DNA of 64,000 nucleotides. Source: Polynucleobacter sp. AP-Titi-500A-B4. GTDB lineage: Bacteria > Pseudomonadota > Gammaproteobacteria > Burkholderiales > Burkholderiaceae. The DNA lies in NCBI RefSeq assembly GCF_018688095.1, contig NZ_CP061311.1, positions 1,954,120 through 2,018,119 on the forward strand, given 5' to 3'. Made by a program: the position numbers and the translations under genes. This document shows, piece by piece, positions 43,575 through 52,014 of this stretch. A model generated the notes under the pieces. That model saw only the letters and a list, made by a program, of their open reading frames with translations, had not been told where the DNA came from and ran no database searches. The number at the start of each line of letters is the position of its first letter. The stretch's first letter is position 1.

Positions 43575-45088
43575 GCAACCCCGCCTGCTGAACGCGAATG
43601 CCAGTCAGTAGCCTGCTGATATTGATGAGCCACTTGTAGCAAGCGAGCCTCTGAAAAATAGTTCCCAATCAACTGCATACCAATAGGTAAATTGTTTGCA
43701 TTAAATCCACAAGGCGCACTCATAGCAGGTAAGCCCGCTAAATTGGTAGAGAGCGTATAAATATCTTCTAAATACATTTGCACTGGATCTTTTGATTTCT
43801 CACCCAAACGCCAAGCAACATCAGGCGCCACAGGCCCAAGGATGACATCACATTCTTTAAATGCTGCCTGAAAATCTGAGGCAATAATGCGACGAATTTT
43901 TTGTGCCTGCAGATAGTACGCGTCATAGTAACCATGGCACAAAACATAAGTGCCAATTAAGATACGGCGCCTGACTTCTGCACCAAAACCTTGGGTGCGT
44001 GACTTCTGATACATATCGCCAAGATCTTTGTACTCATTTGCGCGATGGCCATAACGAACACCGTCAAAACGACTTAAGTTACTGGAAGCTTCTGCTGGAG
44101 CTAAAACGTAATAGACCGGAATGGAGAGTTTAGTTTTAGGCAAACTCACTTCAACCAATTTGGCACCTAAACCTTCCAATGTTTTTACTGCTTCATTCAC
44201 AGACTTTGCAACATCAGCAGCCAAACCCTCAGCAAAAAATTCTTTTGGCAAACCAACGCGCAATCCCTCTAGTGGTTTTGCAGAATTAGTATTGCCTTCT
44301 TGCCAAGCTTTGTTGAGATAACGGCCATAGTCTTCGCCAGAATCTGCTAGTGAAGTGGAGTCCCGTGGGTCATGGGAAGACATGGCGGAAAGTAACAATG
44401 CGCAATCTTCAGCAGTTTTGCCCATAGGGCCCGCTTGATCTAAAGAAGAGGCGTAGGCAATCATGCCGTAACGAGAAACGCGCCCATAGGTTGGCTTAAT
44501 TCCGGTCAAACCACAAAATGCAGCGGGCTGACGTATCGAACCACCCGTATCCGTACCGGTTGCAATCGGGGCTAAGCCAGCAGCGACTGCTGCCGCTGAA
44601 CCACCAGAAGATCCGCCGGCAACGTGAGCAGCATTCCAGGGATTCAGAACAGGACCATAGGCAGAGTTTTCATTAGAAGAACCCATTGCGAATTCATCCA
44701 TATTGGTTTTGCCTAAGCAAACCATGCCTGCACCATGGGGGTTACTTTCGTCAGGAATTCCGAGGTTGGCAACGACCGTAGCATCAAAAGGGCTTTGATA
44801 TCCAGCCAGGATTTTGGAGGCTGCAGTCGATTTCCAGCCCCGGGTGACGAACACATCTTTGTGGGCCACTGGGATACCAGTCAATTTCCCGGCCTTACCA
44901 GCAGAAATCATTAGGTCTGCTTTATTTGCTTGCTCTAAACTTAAGTGAGCATTCACATCTATATAAGCGTTCCACAGTTTTCCAGCCTCAATGCGGTCTA
45001 AAAAGTACTGGGTAAGCTCTTTGCTCGAGACCTCTTTTGCAGCAAGTGCTTTTGCCATTAAAGCGATTGGGGTGTTGTGCCAACTCAT
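43571..45088 (-). CDS. gatA: Asp/Glu-tRNA amidotransferase subunit A
   Basis: Glutaminase subunit of GatCAB, an amidase-signature enzyme of 505 residues. The Ser-cisSer-Lys triad is visible: Lys in VAHKDVFV (near 77), the cis-Ser in GGSSGGSAAAVAAG (near 157) and the nucleophile Ser in TGTDTGGSIRQPAAFCG (near 178). It overlaps gatC and gatB by four bases at each end, so the three are strictly coupled. Confidence 0.97.
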   Translation of the reverse strand: MSWHNTPIALMAKALAAKEVSSKELTQYFLDRIEAGKLWNAYIDVNAHLSLEQANKADLMISAGKAGKLTGIPVAHKDVFVTRGWKSTAASKILAGYQSPFDATVVANLGIPDESNPHGAGMVCLGKTNMDEFAMGSSNENSAYGPVLNPWNAAHVAGGSSGGSAAAVAAGLAPIATGTDTGGSIRQPAAFCGLTGIKPTYGRVSRYGMIAYASSLDQAGPMGKTAEDCALLLSAMSSHDPRDSTSLADSGEDYGRYLNKAWQEGNTNSAKPLEGLRVGLPKEFFAEGLAADVAKSVNEAVKTLEGLGAKLVEVSLPKTKLSIPVYYVLAPAEASSNLSRFDGVRYGHRANEYKDLGDMYQKSRTQGFGAEVRRRILIGTYVLCHGYYDAYYLQAQKIRRIIASDFQAAFKECDVILGPVAPDVAWRLGEKSKDPVQMYLEDIYTLSTNLAGLPAMSAPCGFNANNLPIGMQLIGNYFSEARLLQVAHQYQQATDWHSRSAGGVA

Positions 45089-45378
45089 TCAATCACCTTC
45101 GGAACCAAGAAGTAGCCATCCTGCTGTGCAGGGGCTGATTGCATGTTTTCAGAACGGTGGTCAGATTCAGTAACCTGGTCATCACGCAAGGGTTGAGACA
45201 ATTCACGCAAAAATAGAATGGGGTGAGCTAGCGGCTCTAGGCCACTAGTATCAACAGCCTGCATTTCCTCAACCAGAGAAAAAATAGCCTGCAATTGAGG
45301 CAAAACTGCCTCGGCTTCTGCCTGATTTAACTCAAGCCTAGAGAGGTGCGCAATGCGCTGGACATCATCAAGTTTCAT
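45085..45378 (-). CDS. gatC: Asp/Glu-tRNA amidotransferase subunit C
   Basis: 97-residue belt subunit that stabilises GatA-GatB. MKLDDVQRIAHLSRLELNQAEA and the FSLVEEMQAVDTSGLEPLAHP segment are typical. It is the first gene of gatC-gatA-gatB and is divergent from mreB across 61 bases, which must hold both promoters. Confidence 0.94.
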   Translation of the reverse strand: MKLDDVQRIAHLSRLELNQAEAEAVLPQLQAIFSLVEEMQAVDTSGLEPLAHPILFLRELSQPLRDDQVTESDHRSENMQSAPAQQDGYFLVPKVIE

Positions 45379-45439
45379 GGGGCGCTAGAGTATCATTCCT
45401 ATATATTTTTATTAACACTTTCTATTTTCCCACTACATC

Positions 45440-46483
45440 ATGTTTGGTTTTTTCCGCAGCTACTTTTCCAATGACCTAGCCATCGACCTAGGAACCGCCA
45501 ACACCTTAATTTATATGCGTGAGCGGGGTATTGTCCTCGATGAACCCTCGGTTGTGGCAATTCGCCAAGAAGGTGGCCCAAATGGCAAAAAGACCATTTT
45601 GGCAGTCGGAAAAGAGGCAAAAGCGATGTTGGGTCGCGTTCCAGGCAATATTGAAGCCATTCGCCCTATGAAAGACGGTGTTATTGCCGACTTCACCATC
45701 ACTGAACAAATGCTCAAGCAATTTATTAAGCTTGTGCACGAAAGCAAATTATTAAAGCCAAGTCCGCGCATCATCATTTGCGTTCCTTGTGGCTCTACTC
45801 AAGTTGAGCGTCGCGCAATTCGTGAATCTGCATTGGGTGCCGGTGCATCACAAGTATTTTTGATTGAAGAACCAATGGCAGCTGCAATTGGTTCTGGCCT
45901 GCCAGTTTCTGAAGCTGCTGGCTCGATGGTTGTCGATATCGGTGGCGGCACAACTGAAGTTGGCGTGATGTCTTTAGGTGGCATGGTTTACAAAGGTTCT
46001 GTTCGTGTTGGTGGTGACAAGTTTGACGAAGCGATTACAAACTACATTCGTCGTAACTATGGAATGCTGATTGGCGAACAAACCGCTGAGTTAATTAAGA
46101 AAACGATTGGCTCTGCATTCCCTGGCGCAGAAGTGCGCGAGATGGAAGTGAAAGGTCGCAATCTTTCTGAAGGTATTCCACGCAGTTTTACTGTCACTAG
46201 CAATGAAATTCTGGAAGCATTAACCGATCCATTAAATCAAATCGTGACTGCCGTTAAAGCAGCTCTCGAGCAAATTCCTCCGGAGCTCGCATCCGATATT
46301 GCAGAGCGCGGCATGATGCTCACAGGCGGCGGCGCCTTATTGCGCGACCTTGATCGCCTCTTGTTAGAAGAAACTGGCTTGCCAATTCATGTAGCAGAAG
46401 ATCCATTAACTTGCGTGGCTCGCGGTTGCGGTATCGCACTAGAGCGCATGGATAAGTTAGGCGGAGTGTTCTCGCACGAGTAA
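45440..46483 (+). CDS. mreB: Rod-shape determining protein MreB
   Basis: Bacterial actin, 347 residues, forms membrane filaments guiding side-wall synthesis. It starts with the amphipathic MFGFFRSYF anchor. DLGTANTLIY near residue 17 and VVDIGGGTTEVGVMSLGG near 160 bind nucleotide phosphates; GGGALLRDLDRLL near 294 is the adenosine site. It is first in mreB-mreC-mreD-mrdA-rodA. Confidence 0.97.
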   Translation: MFGFFRSYFSNDLAIDLGTANTLIYMRERGIVLDEPSVVAIRQEGGPNGKKTILAVGKEAKAMLGRVPGNIEAIRPMKDGVIADFTITEQMLKQFIKLVHESKLLKPSPRIIICVPCGSTQVERRAIRESALGAGASQVFLIEEPMAAAIGSGLPVSEAAGSMVVDIGGGTTEVGVMSLGGMVYKGSVRVGGDKFDEAITNYIRRNYGMLIGEQTAELIKKTIGSAFPGAEVREMEVKGRNLSEGIPRSFTVTSNEILEALTDPLNQIVTAVKAALEQIPPELASDIAERGMMLTGGGALLRDLDRLLLEETGLPIHVAEDPLTCVARGCGIALERMDKLGGVFSHE

Positions 46484-46507
46484 GCGACATACACGTCGAT
46501 CAGGGAA

Positions 46508-47443
46508 TTGCAACATAGCGCTCCACCACTTTTCAGACAGGGCATTCCGGCCTTACTCAAACTGATTGTCTGTCTGTCGATCAGCATCGCTCTGATGCTG
46601 ATCGATTTTCGTTTCAAAGCACTCGATCCTATTAGAAACAATGTGAATTGGGTTTTGCGTCCGCTTGAATACGTCATGATGGTGCCACGCAATGCATTTG
46701 AAGCAAGCTCTGAATATTTCACGACTAGGTCAACTCTAGATCAAGAAAATCAAGTAATGAAAGTTCGCCAAGCCGAACTCTCTTTGCTGGCCAACCAATC
46801 TGAATTCTTGATGGTTGAGAATCAAAATTTGCGTGAGTTAATGGCATTGCAAAAACAGGTCCCATTCAAAACGCTGCCGGTAGAAATTTTGTTTAACCCA
46901 CCTAACCCAATTTCACAACGCATTGTGATCAATCGCGGTAGTAATGACGGCCTAAAGTTAGGTAATCCGATTGCCAACGATGCTGGGATTCTTGGCCAGG
47001 TAGTGCGTCTTTACGATCGCTCTGCCGAGGTGTCGCTTTTAGAAGATCGTGACTTTGCAGTTCCAGTCCAAGTGGCTAGGAACGGTCTGAGAGCAGCCGT
47101 TTTTGGCGCTGGACGCGGCAATCCTCTGGAATTACGCTATTTACCTGTAGCCAGCGATCTTGAGGTTGGGGACATTTTGCTGACTTCCGGGATTGACGGG
47201 GTTTATCCACCGGGCTTTGCGGTAGCCGTTATTAGCAAAATCGAACGCAATGCCGATAAAAATTCCTCAAACGTATTTTGCGTACCGGTAGCTGCAGTCA
47301 ATCGCTATCGCCAAGCACTTGCTTTTTTATATGACCCACAGTTTGATGCCAAAGCACCCTCTGTTAGCAATAAATCTGCAACAGGCGCACCTCTGACAAA
47401 TACGCCCGGTCGTCGCCAAACTCGTGCGCGAGGAATGCAATGA
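46508..47443 (+). CDS. mreC: Rod-shape determining protein MreC
   Basis: Bitopic elongasome protein of 311 residues: short cytoplasmic head, one membrane helix (LLKLIVCLSISIALMLIDF), a coiled coil (about 75-115) and periplasmic beta domains (ISQRIVINRGSNDGLKLGNPIAND near 140; LLTSGIDGVYPPGFAVAVIS near 224). The start is TTG 46508; MQHSAPPLFRQGIPALLKL resembles the usual N-terminus. AGGGA is only a base or two upstream, an unusually tight spacing. Confidence 0.93.
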   Translation: MQHSAPPLFRQGIPALLKLIVCLSISIALMLIDFRFKALDPIRNNVNWVLRPLEYVMMVPRNAFEASSEYFTTRSTLDQENQVMKVRQAELSLLANQSEFLMVENQNLRELMALQKQVPFKTLPVEILFNPPNPISQRIVINRGSNDGLKLGNPIANDAGILGQVVRLYDRSAEVSLLEDRDFAVPVQVARNGLRAAVFGAGRGNPLELRYLPVASDLEVGDILLTSGIDGVYPPGFAVAVISKIERNADKNSSNVFCVPVAAVNRYRQALAFLYDPQFDAKAPSVSNKSATGAPLTNTPGRRQTRARGMQ

Positions 47444-47964
47444 TTGATTTTCAAAGCGGCTACATTCTTCGCCCGGTTAATCCGGTCTTTATTTATTTCA
47501 GCTTGTTTTGTGCGCTCCTACTCAATCTCTTGCCAATTGGTAACTATGGATGGGTGCCTGACTGGTTAATTCTGTGTATTGTGTTTTGGAATATTCATCA
47601 ACACCGCTATGTTGGTGTGATCTGGGCGTTTATCTTGGGCCTGATGATGGATGTGCACAATTCTGATTTATTGGGATTGCACGCATTTAGTTATTCTCTC
47701 GTTGCCTATGTTGCAATCTCATGGCATCGACGCATTGTTGCGCTTACCGTTCTCTCGCAAGCGCTACATCTGATTCCAATCTTCTTATTGGTCTCTTTAT
47801 TTCCCGTTCTAGTCCATTGGGCATTGAGTGGGGAGCTTTACTGGTGGGCCTTAACAGGCGCTATTCAAGCCCTGATTGAGGCAATGCTTTGGCCAATCGC
47901 AACTCGTATTTTGCTGGCACCTCAACGTCGTCCAATTGACGTTGATCACAATCGCCCACTTTAA
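47440..47964 (+). CDS. mreD: Rod-shape determining protein MreD
   Basis: 174-residue integral membrane protein with five to six predicted helices. FSLFCALLLNLLPI and WVPDWLILCIVFWNIHQHRYVGVIWAFILGLMMDVHNSDLLGLHAFSYSL (residues 33-85) are the family core. It overlaps mreC by four bases (ATGA) and precedes mrdA by eight bases. Confidence 0.93.
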   Translation: MIDFQSGYILRPVNPVFIYFSLFCALLLNLLPIGNYGWVPDWLILCIVFWNIHQHRYVGVIWAFILGLMMDVHNSDLLGLHAFSYSLVAYVAISWHRRIVALTVLSQALHLIPIFLLVSLFPVLVHWALSGELYWWALTGAIQALIEAMLWPIATRILLAPQRRPIDVDHNRPL

Positions 47965-47972
47965 GAAGCTGT

Positions 47973-49880
47973 ATGGTTTCTTTTAAAAAACCTGACCTCG
48001 ATTCGTTTCAAGAACGCATTCATATTGCGACACTATTTGTCACGTTTTGCTTTTTACTGCTGGTCACCCGCTTAGTCTGGTTACAACTCGTCAGCCACGG
48101 TAAATATGCTTTACTTGCTGAAAGCAATCGCATTGCTCTTGTTCCAGCGCCAGCTAATCGTGGATTAATCATTGATCGCAATGGCATCGTGATTGGCAGA
48201 AATTACTCTGCCCTCACCTTGGACGTAAACGCCGAAGAGGTTAAGGGCAACGTAGATCAGCTCATTAGCGAGCTTTCTGAAATCATTGATATTTCGCCCA
48301 GAGATAAGCGCAATTTCAAGCGCTCTTTAGAAGATTCTCGCAATATGGGCACTTTTCCCCTGCGCGCGATGCTCAATGAAGCTGAAACAGCCCGATTTAT
48401 GGCCAATCGCTACCGTTTTCCTGGGGTAGAAATACGGGCCAGAAGCTTTCGCGAGTACCCTTATAACGAGTTAGCTTCCCATTTAATTGGCTATATCGGT
48501 CGTGTATCCCAGCGTGACAAAGAACGGATGCAGTCTGAAATTGAGAGCTCAAAAGCAGATGATCCCGATGCATTACAAGCCTCTTTCTTGCCTGGCATTC
48601 AATATGTTGGAAAGATTGGTCTAGAGCAAAGCTATGAAACAGTTTTGCGTGGTGTACCCGGCTACGATCAAGTTGAAATTACCGCAGGGGGTAAACCTGT
48701 ACGAACACTTTCAAGCTCACCATCCATCCCCGGGAAAAACGTGGTGCTTTCTGTTGACATCAAACTGCAATACCTAGTTGAACAGTTATATGGAAATTTC
48801 CGTGGGGCATTTGTCGCCATCGAACCTGAAACGGGCGATATTCTCGCGTTCGTGTCAAAACCAAACTTCAACCCGAATGATTTCGTTGAAGGCATTGACT
48901 CAGTGACTTGGAAAGAGTTGAACGATTCTCCACAAAAGCCACTGTATAACCGCCCGCTAAAAGGTATTTACCCACCAGGCTCAACCTATAAGCCGTTCAT
49001 GGCGCTGGCTGCACTCGAAAATAAAAAGCGCACGCCTTCGCAAACGATTTCTGATCCTGGTTATTTTGACTTTGGCAATCACACTTTCCGTGACGACAAA
49101 AAAGGTGGGCACGGCATTGTCGATATGCAAAAGTCGATCGTAGACTCTTGTGACACCTACTACTACATGCTTGCGCGCGATATGGGCGTGAACATGATGC
49201 ATGACTTCATGAAGCCCTTTGGTTTTGGTCAAATTACTGGCATCGACTTGCAAGGCGAATCAAAAGGCGTATTGCCATCCACTGAATGGAAGAAAAATAC
49301 TTTCAAAAAACCAGAGCAGCAAAAATGGTATGAAGGCGAAACGATTTCATTAGGTATTGGTCAGGGCTATAACTCCTTCACGATTTTGCAACTCTCACAC
49401 GCCATGGCTAACCTTACTAATAATGGCGTTGTCATGAAACCCCATTTAGTAAAAGCGATTGAAGATCCATTTACTCGCAATAGAGTTCTCACCACCCCAA
49501 AAGAGAGTTATCGCATTGATCTTAGCCAAGAGAATATTGATGTGATTAAAAAGGCTATGGTTGAGGTGAATGTTTCTGGAACATCTGCAGCAGCATTCAA
49601 AGGAGCGGGATATGTTGCTGGAGGCAAAACCGGAACAGCACAAGTATTTAGCTTGAACTCAAAAGAGTACAAGCATGGCTCTACTGCAGAGTTCTTGCGA
49701 GACCACGCTTTATATATTGCTTTTGCACCAGCAGATAAGCCAACGATTGTGATCGCAATGGTTGTTGAGAACGCGGGTTTTGGTGCTCAGTATGCTGCTC
49801 CAATTGCACGTAAAGCATTGGATTACTACATTGAGGGCAAATGGCCTAAGGAGGTTCCTGAATGGAAAAGAGCTCCGTAA
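47973..49880 (+). CDS. mrdA: Penicillin-binding protein 2 (elongation transpeptidase)
   Basis: Side-wall cross-linking enzyme of 635 residues. One N-terminal membrane helix (ATLFVTFCFLLLVTRLVWLQL), the pedestal domain (NRGLIIDRNGIVIGRN near 65), then the transpeptidase domain: SxxK in PPGSTYKPFMAL (near 335), SxN-like SCD (near 390) and KTG in AGGKTGTAQVF (near 550). It overlaps rodA by 19 bases. Confidence 0.96.
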   Translation: MVSFKKPDLDSFQERIHIATLFVTFCFLLLVTRLVWLQLVSHGKYALLAESNRIALVPAPANRGLIIDRNGIVIGRNYSALTLDVNAEEVKGNVDQLISELSEIIDISPRDKRNFKRSLEDSRNMGTFPLRAMLNEAETARFMANRYRFPGVEIRARSFREYPYNELASHLIGYIGRVSQRDKERMQSEIESSKADDPDALQASFLPGIQYVGKIGLEQSYETVLRGVPGYDQVEITAGGKPVRTLSSSPSIPGKNVVLSVDIKLQYLVEQLYGNFRGAFVAIEPETGDILAFVSKPNFNPNDFVEGIDSVTWKELNDSPQKPLYNRPLKGIYPPGSTYKPFMALAALENKKRTPSQTISDPGYFDFGNHTFRDDKKGGHGIVDMQKSIVDSCDTYYYMLARDMGVNMMHDFMKPFGFGQITGIDLQGESKGVLPSTEWKKNTFKKPEQQKWYEGETISLGIGQGYNSFTILQLSHAMANLTNNGVVMKPHLVKAIEDPFTRNRVLTTPKESYRIDLSQENIDVIKKAMVEVNVSGTSAAAFKGAGYVAGGKTGTAQVFSLNSKEYKHGSTAEFLRDHALYIAFAPADKPTIVIAMVVENAGFGAQYAAPIARKALDYYIEGKWPKEVPEWKRAP

Positions 49881-51013
49881 AAAAAATCCAATCGCTCTTC
49901 TTTAGTTTTTTTTCAGGATTAGATCGCCAGCTAGGCCTTATTCTGCTTGGCTTAGCGGCCGTAGGCTTTTTTACTTTTTTATCGGCAAGTCAAAATACTC
50001 CCGTTCAAATTGCAGACGAGTTACGCAATCTCGCATTGTCTTTTCTGGTAATGTGGATCGTCTCCCGTATTCCTCCAAAGTGGTTGGAGATGGGGGCCGT
50101 TTGGATTTACGGGCTTGGTGTTGCGCTATTAATTGCGGTAGCAGTCTTTGGATTAATCAAAAAAGGTGCGCGTCGCTGGCTCAATATTGGTATCGTGATT
50201 CAGCCATCTGAAATTATGAAGATTGCGATGCCACTCATGCTAGCTTGGTATTTTCAAAAACGTGAGGGCATTCAAAAAACTTGGGACTATGCAGTCGCGG
50301 GAATTATTTTGGCTATTCCAGTCTTCTTGATCGCACGTCAACCAGATCTTGGTACAGCATTATTGGTTTTTGCAGCAGGTCTTTACGTCATCATTCTTGC
50401 GGGCCTTCCTTGGAAGTGGATTTTGCCTTTCGTAGGCATTGGCGTTGTTGGCATCCTGTTAATTATTATTTTTGGCAGCACGATTTGTGCACATGATGTT
50501 GCCTGGCCCTTTGTACACAATTATCAAAAGCATCGTATTTGTACTTTGCTAGACCCTAGCAGTGATCCTCTGGGCAAAGGATTTCATACTATTCAATCGA
50601 TGATTGCCATTGGCTCTGGTGGCTTTTTTGGTAAGGGCTGGTTTCAGGGAACACAAGCGCACTTAGAATTCATTCCAGAAAAACATACTGACTTTATCTT
50701 TGCTGTTTTCTCCGAAGAATTTGGTCTGCTTGGCAATCTCGTACTGCTTGCGCTGTTCTTTGCGCTCATTAAGCGAGGTTTAGCAATCTCCGCAAGCGCG
50801 CCCAATTTATTTACACGATTACTGGGTGCTGCAGTCACCTTGATTTTTTTCACCTACGCTTTTGTGAATATTGGTATGGTCAGTGGCTTACTTCCAGTCG
50901 TAGGGGTTCCTTTACCTTTTATTAGTTATGGTGGCACTGCCTTAGTAACGCTGGGATTTGGTGCAGGCATCCTAATGAGCATTCATCGCCATCGCCGTCT
51001 AGTGCAAAGTTAA
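49862..51013 (+). CDS. rodA: RodA peptidoglycan glycosyltransferase
   Basis: SEDS-family polymerase that works with PBP2. It has 383 residues and about ten membrane helices. RQPDLGTALLVFAAGLY near 160, DPLGKGFHTIQSMIAIGSGGFFGKGWFQGTQAHLEFIPEKHTDFIFAVFSEEFG (near 237-290, with the catalytic Asp) and LPFISYGGTALVTLG near 350 are the SEDS signatures. It ends the rod-shape operon, followed by a strong terminator. Confidence 0.96.
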   Translation: MEKSSVKKIQSLFFSFFSGLDRQLGLILLGLAAVGFFTFLSASQNTPVQIADELRNLALSFLVMWIVSRIPPKWLEMGAVWIYGLGVALLIAVAVFGLIKKGARRWLNIGIVIQPSEIMKIAMPLMLAWYFQKREGIQKTWDYAVAGIILAIPVFLIARQPDLGTALLVFAAGLYVIILAGLPWKWILPFVGIGVVGILLIIIFGSTICAHDVAWPFVHNYQKHRICTLLDPSSDPLGKGFHTIQSMIAIGSGGFFGKGWFQGTQAHLEFIPEKHTDFIFAVFSEEFGLLGNLVLLALFFALIKRGLAISASAPNLFTRLLGAAVTLIFFTYAFVNIGMVSGLLPVVGVPLPFISYGGTALVTLGFGAGILMSIHRHRRLVQS

Positions 51014-51055
51014 GTAAACGGCCGCTGAAATTCAGTTTCAATTTTTTGAGGAAAT

Positions 51056-51083
51056 AAAAAAGCCCGGCATGCCGGGCTTTTTT
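51056..51083. terminator. Bidirectional rho-independent terminator between rodA and hup
   Basis: Six A, then GCCCGGC-AT-GCCGGGC, then six T: a perfect GC-rich palindrome flanked by A and T runs, so it works in both directions. It separates the rod-shape operon from the convergent HU gene. Confidence 0.93.
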
Positions 51084-51099
51084 ATCAACAAAGGAAGAA

Positions 51100-51384
51100 T
51101 TACTTCTTACGCTTGTTAACTGAATCTTTAAATGCTTTACCAGCAGAAAACTTAACAGTTTTTGCAGCAGCGATTTTGAGTGGCTCGCCAGTTTTTGGGT
51201 TACGACCCATACGTGCAGCACGCTTACCAGATGCGAAAGTACCGAAGCCGATCAGTTGTACTGAATCACCTTTAGTAACAGCTTTGATAATTGTCTCAAT
51301 AGCAGAATTCAATGCGAATTCAGCTTTGGCTTTAGAGATCTCCGCGTCGTCAGCAATCGCTGCGATTAGTTCGGCTTTGTTCAA
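51100..51384 (-). CDS. hup: HU family DNA-binding protein
   Basis: Nucleoid protein of 94 residues. LNKAELIAAIADDAEISKAKAE is the usual HU N-terminus, and GFGTFASGKRAARMGRNPKTGEPLKI contains the DNA-clamping arm. It ends with a basic VNKRKK. The start is TTG 51384, with AAGGAG six bases upstream; there is no ATG at the conserved position. The longer frame back to 51420 is leader sequence holding a small hairpin. Confidence 0.93.
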   Translation of the reverse strand: MNKAELIAAIADDAEISKAKAEFALNSAIETIIKAVTKGDSVQLIGFGTFASGKRAARMGRNPKTGEPLKIAAAKTVKFSAGKAFKDSVNKRKK

Positions 51385-51408
51385 GTGAAGCTCCTTATAG
51401 ATATTGAT

Positions 51409-51429
51409 GTAGGCGCACATTGCGCTTAC
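51409..51429 (-). promoter_or_regulatory. Leader or promoter hairpin of hup
   Basis: GTAGGCGCA and TGCGCTTAC pair over nine positions (one G-T) around a three-base loop, 25 bases before the TTG start. It could be an mRNA leader hairpin or a protein-binding dyad; no U-run follows. Confidence 0.4.
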
Positions 51430-51496
51430 ATGATTTTAACCACAAAAAATTACAAAAATAAAGCTGGGTAACAACAATTTTTAAATCTACTACCAA

Positions 51497-51862
51497 TTAT
51501 TCTTCTAATACTTCAATACCGGACACGAAATACTCAGTATCCCCAAAACACGTTGTTGGCAATCCAATGTGCTGATCGTATTTTAGAGCTACTTTTTTTC
51601 CTAAATTAGCATTTATTTTTTGCGCCACAGCATCATCGCGCACCGTAAAGAGGAATTTTTCTGACATGGTTCCGGGCATCGAAACCATCGCTAATTCACC
51701 TTCCCAAGTTTTGCAAATGTATCCCCGATTAGAGAATTTCTGCACATAACCAGCTCGCTCACCGCTTCCATAGCTCCAAGTCAGCATCAGCCATGTATAG
51801 GCAGAAATACCCACTAAGCCAATTAAAACAAGGCTTAAGAGCCACTTTATAAAGCTATTCAT
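51497..51862 (-). CDS. Conserved hypothetical membrane-anchored protein
   Basis: 121 residues: an N-terminal membrane helix (WLLSLVLIGLVGISAYTWLML), then a small exported domain with GYVQKFSNRGYICKTWEGELAM near 38 and a second cysteine in GLPTTCFGD near 103, possibly a disulfide. Similar small proteins occur widely in Proteobacteria without known function. It diverges from the LpxO-like gene; two dyads, one FNR-like, lie between them. Confidence 0.7.
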   Translation of the reverse strand: MNSFIKWLLSLVLIGLVGISAYTWLMLTWSYGSGERAGYVQKFSNRGYICKTWEGELAMVSMPGTMSEKFLFTVRDDAVAQKINANLGKKVALKYDQHIGLPTTCFGDTEYFVSGIEVLEE

Positions 51863-51911
51863 ACGATCTTCTCCGATCTATATCCACATTAACCCTAAGC
51901 AGGTAACAAAA

Positions 51912-51925
51912 TTGATTTCCATCAA
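51912..51925. promoter_or_regulatory. FNR/ANR-like box
   Basis: TTGAT-TTCC-ATCAA is an exact match to the FNR/ANR consensus TTGAT-N4-ATCAA. It lies in the divergent region between the genes starting at 51862 (minus) and 52015 (plus). I could not place it at a clear -41.5 distance from either start, so the controlled gene is open. Confidence 0.6.
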
Positions 51926-51941
51926 GTATATGAGGATATAC
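51926..51941. promoter_or_regulatory. Second inverted repeat abutting the FNR-like box
   Basis: GTATAT-GAGG-ATATAC is a perfect 6-bp-arm dyad with a four-base spacer. It begins at the very next base after the FNR-like box, with centres 15 bases apart. It may bind a second regulator; I do not recognise the motif. Confidence 0.45.
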
Positions 51942-52014
51942 AGACAAGAAATAGTCAATTGAGCACACGCATACAAATTAAAATGTTAGTCATTACTTTG
52001 GATTGGCAGATCGA

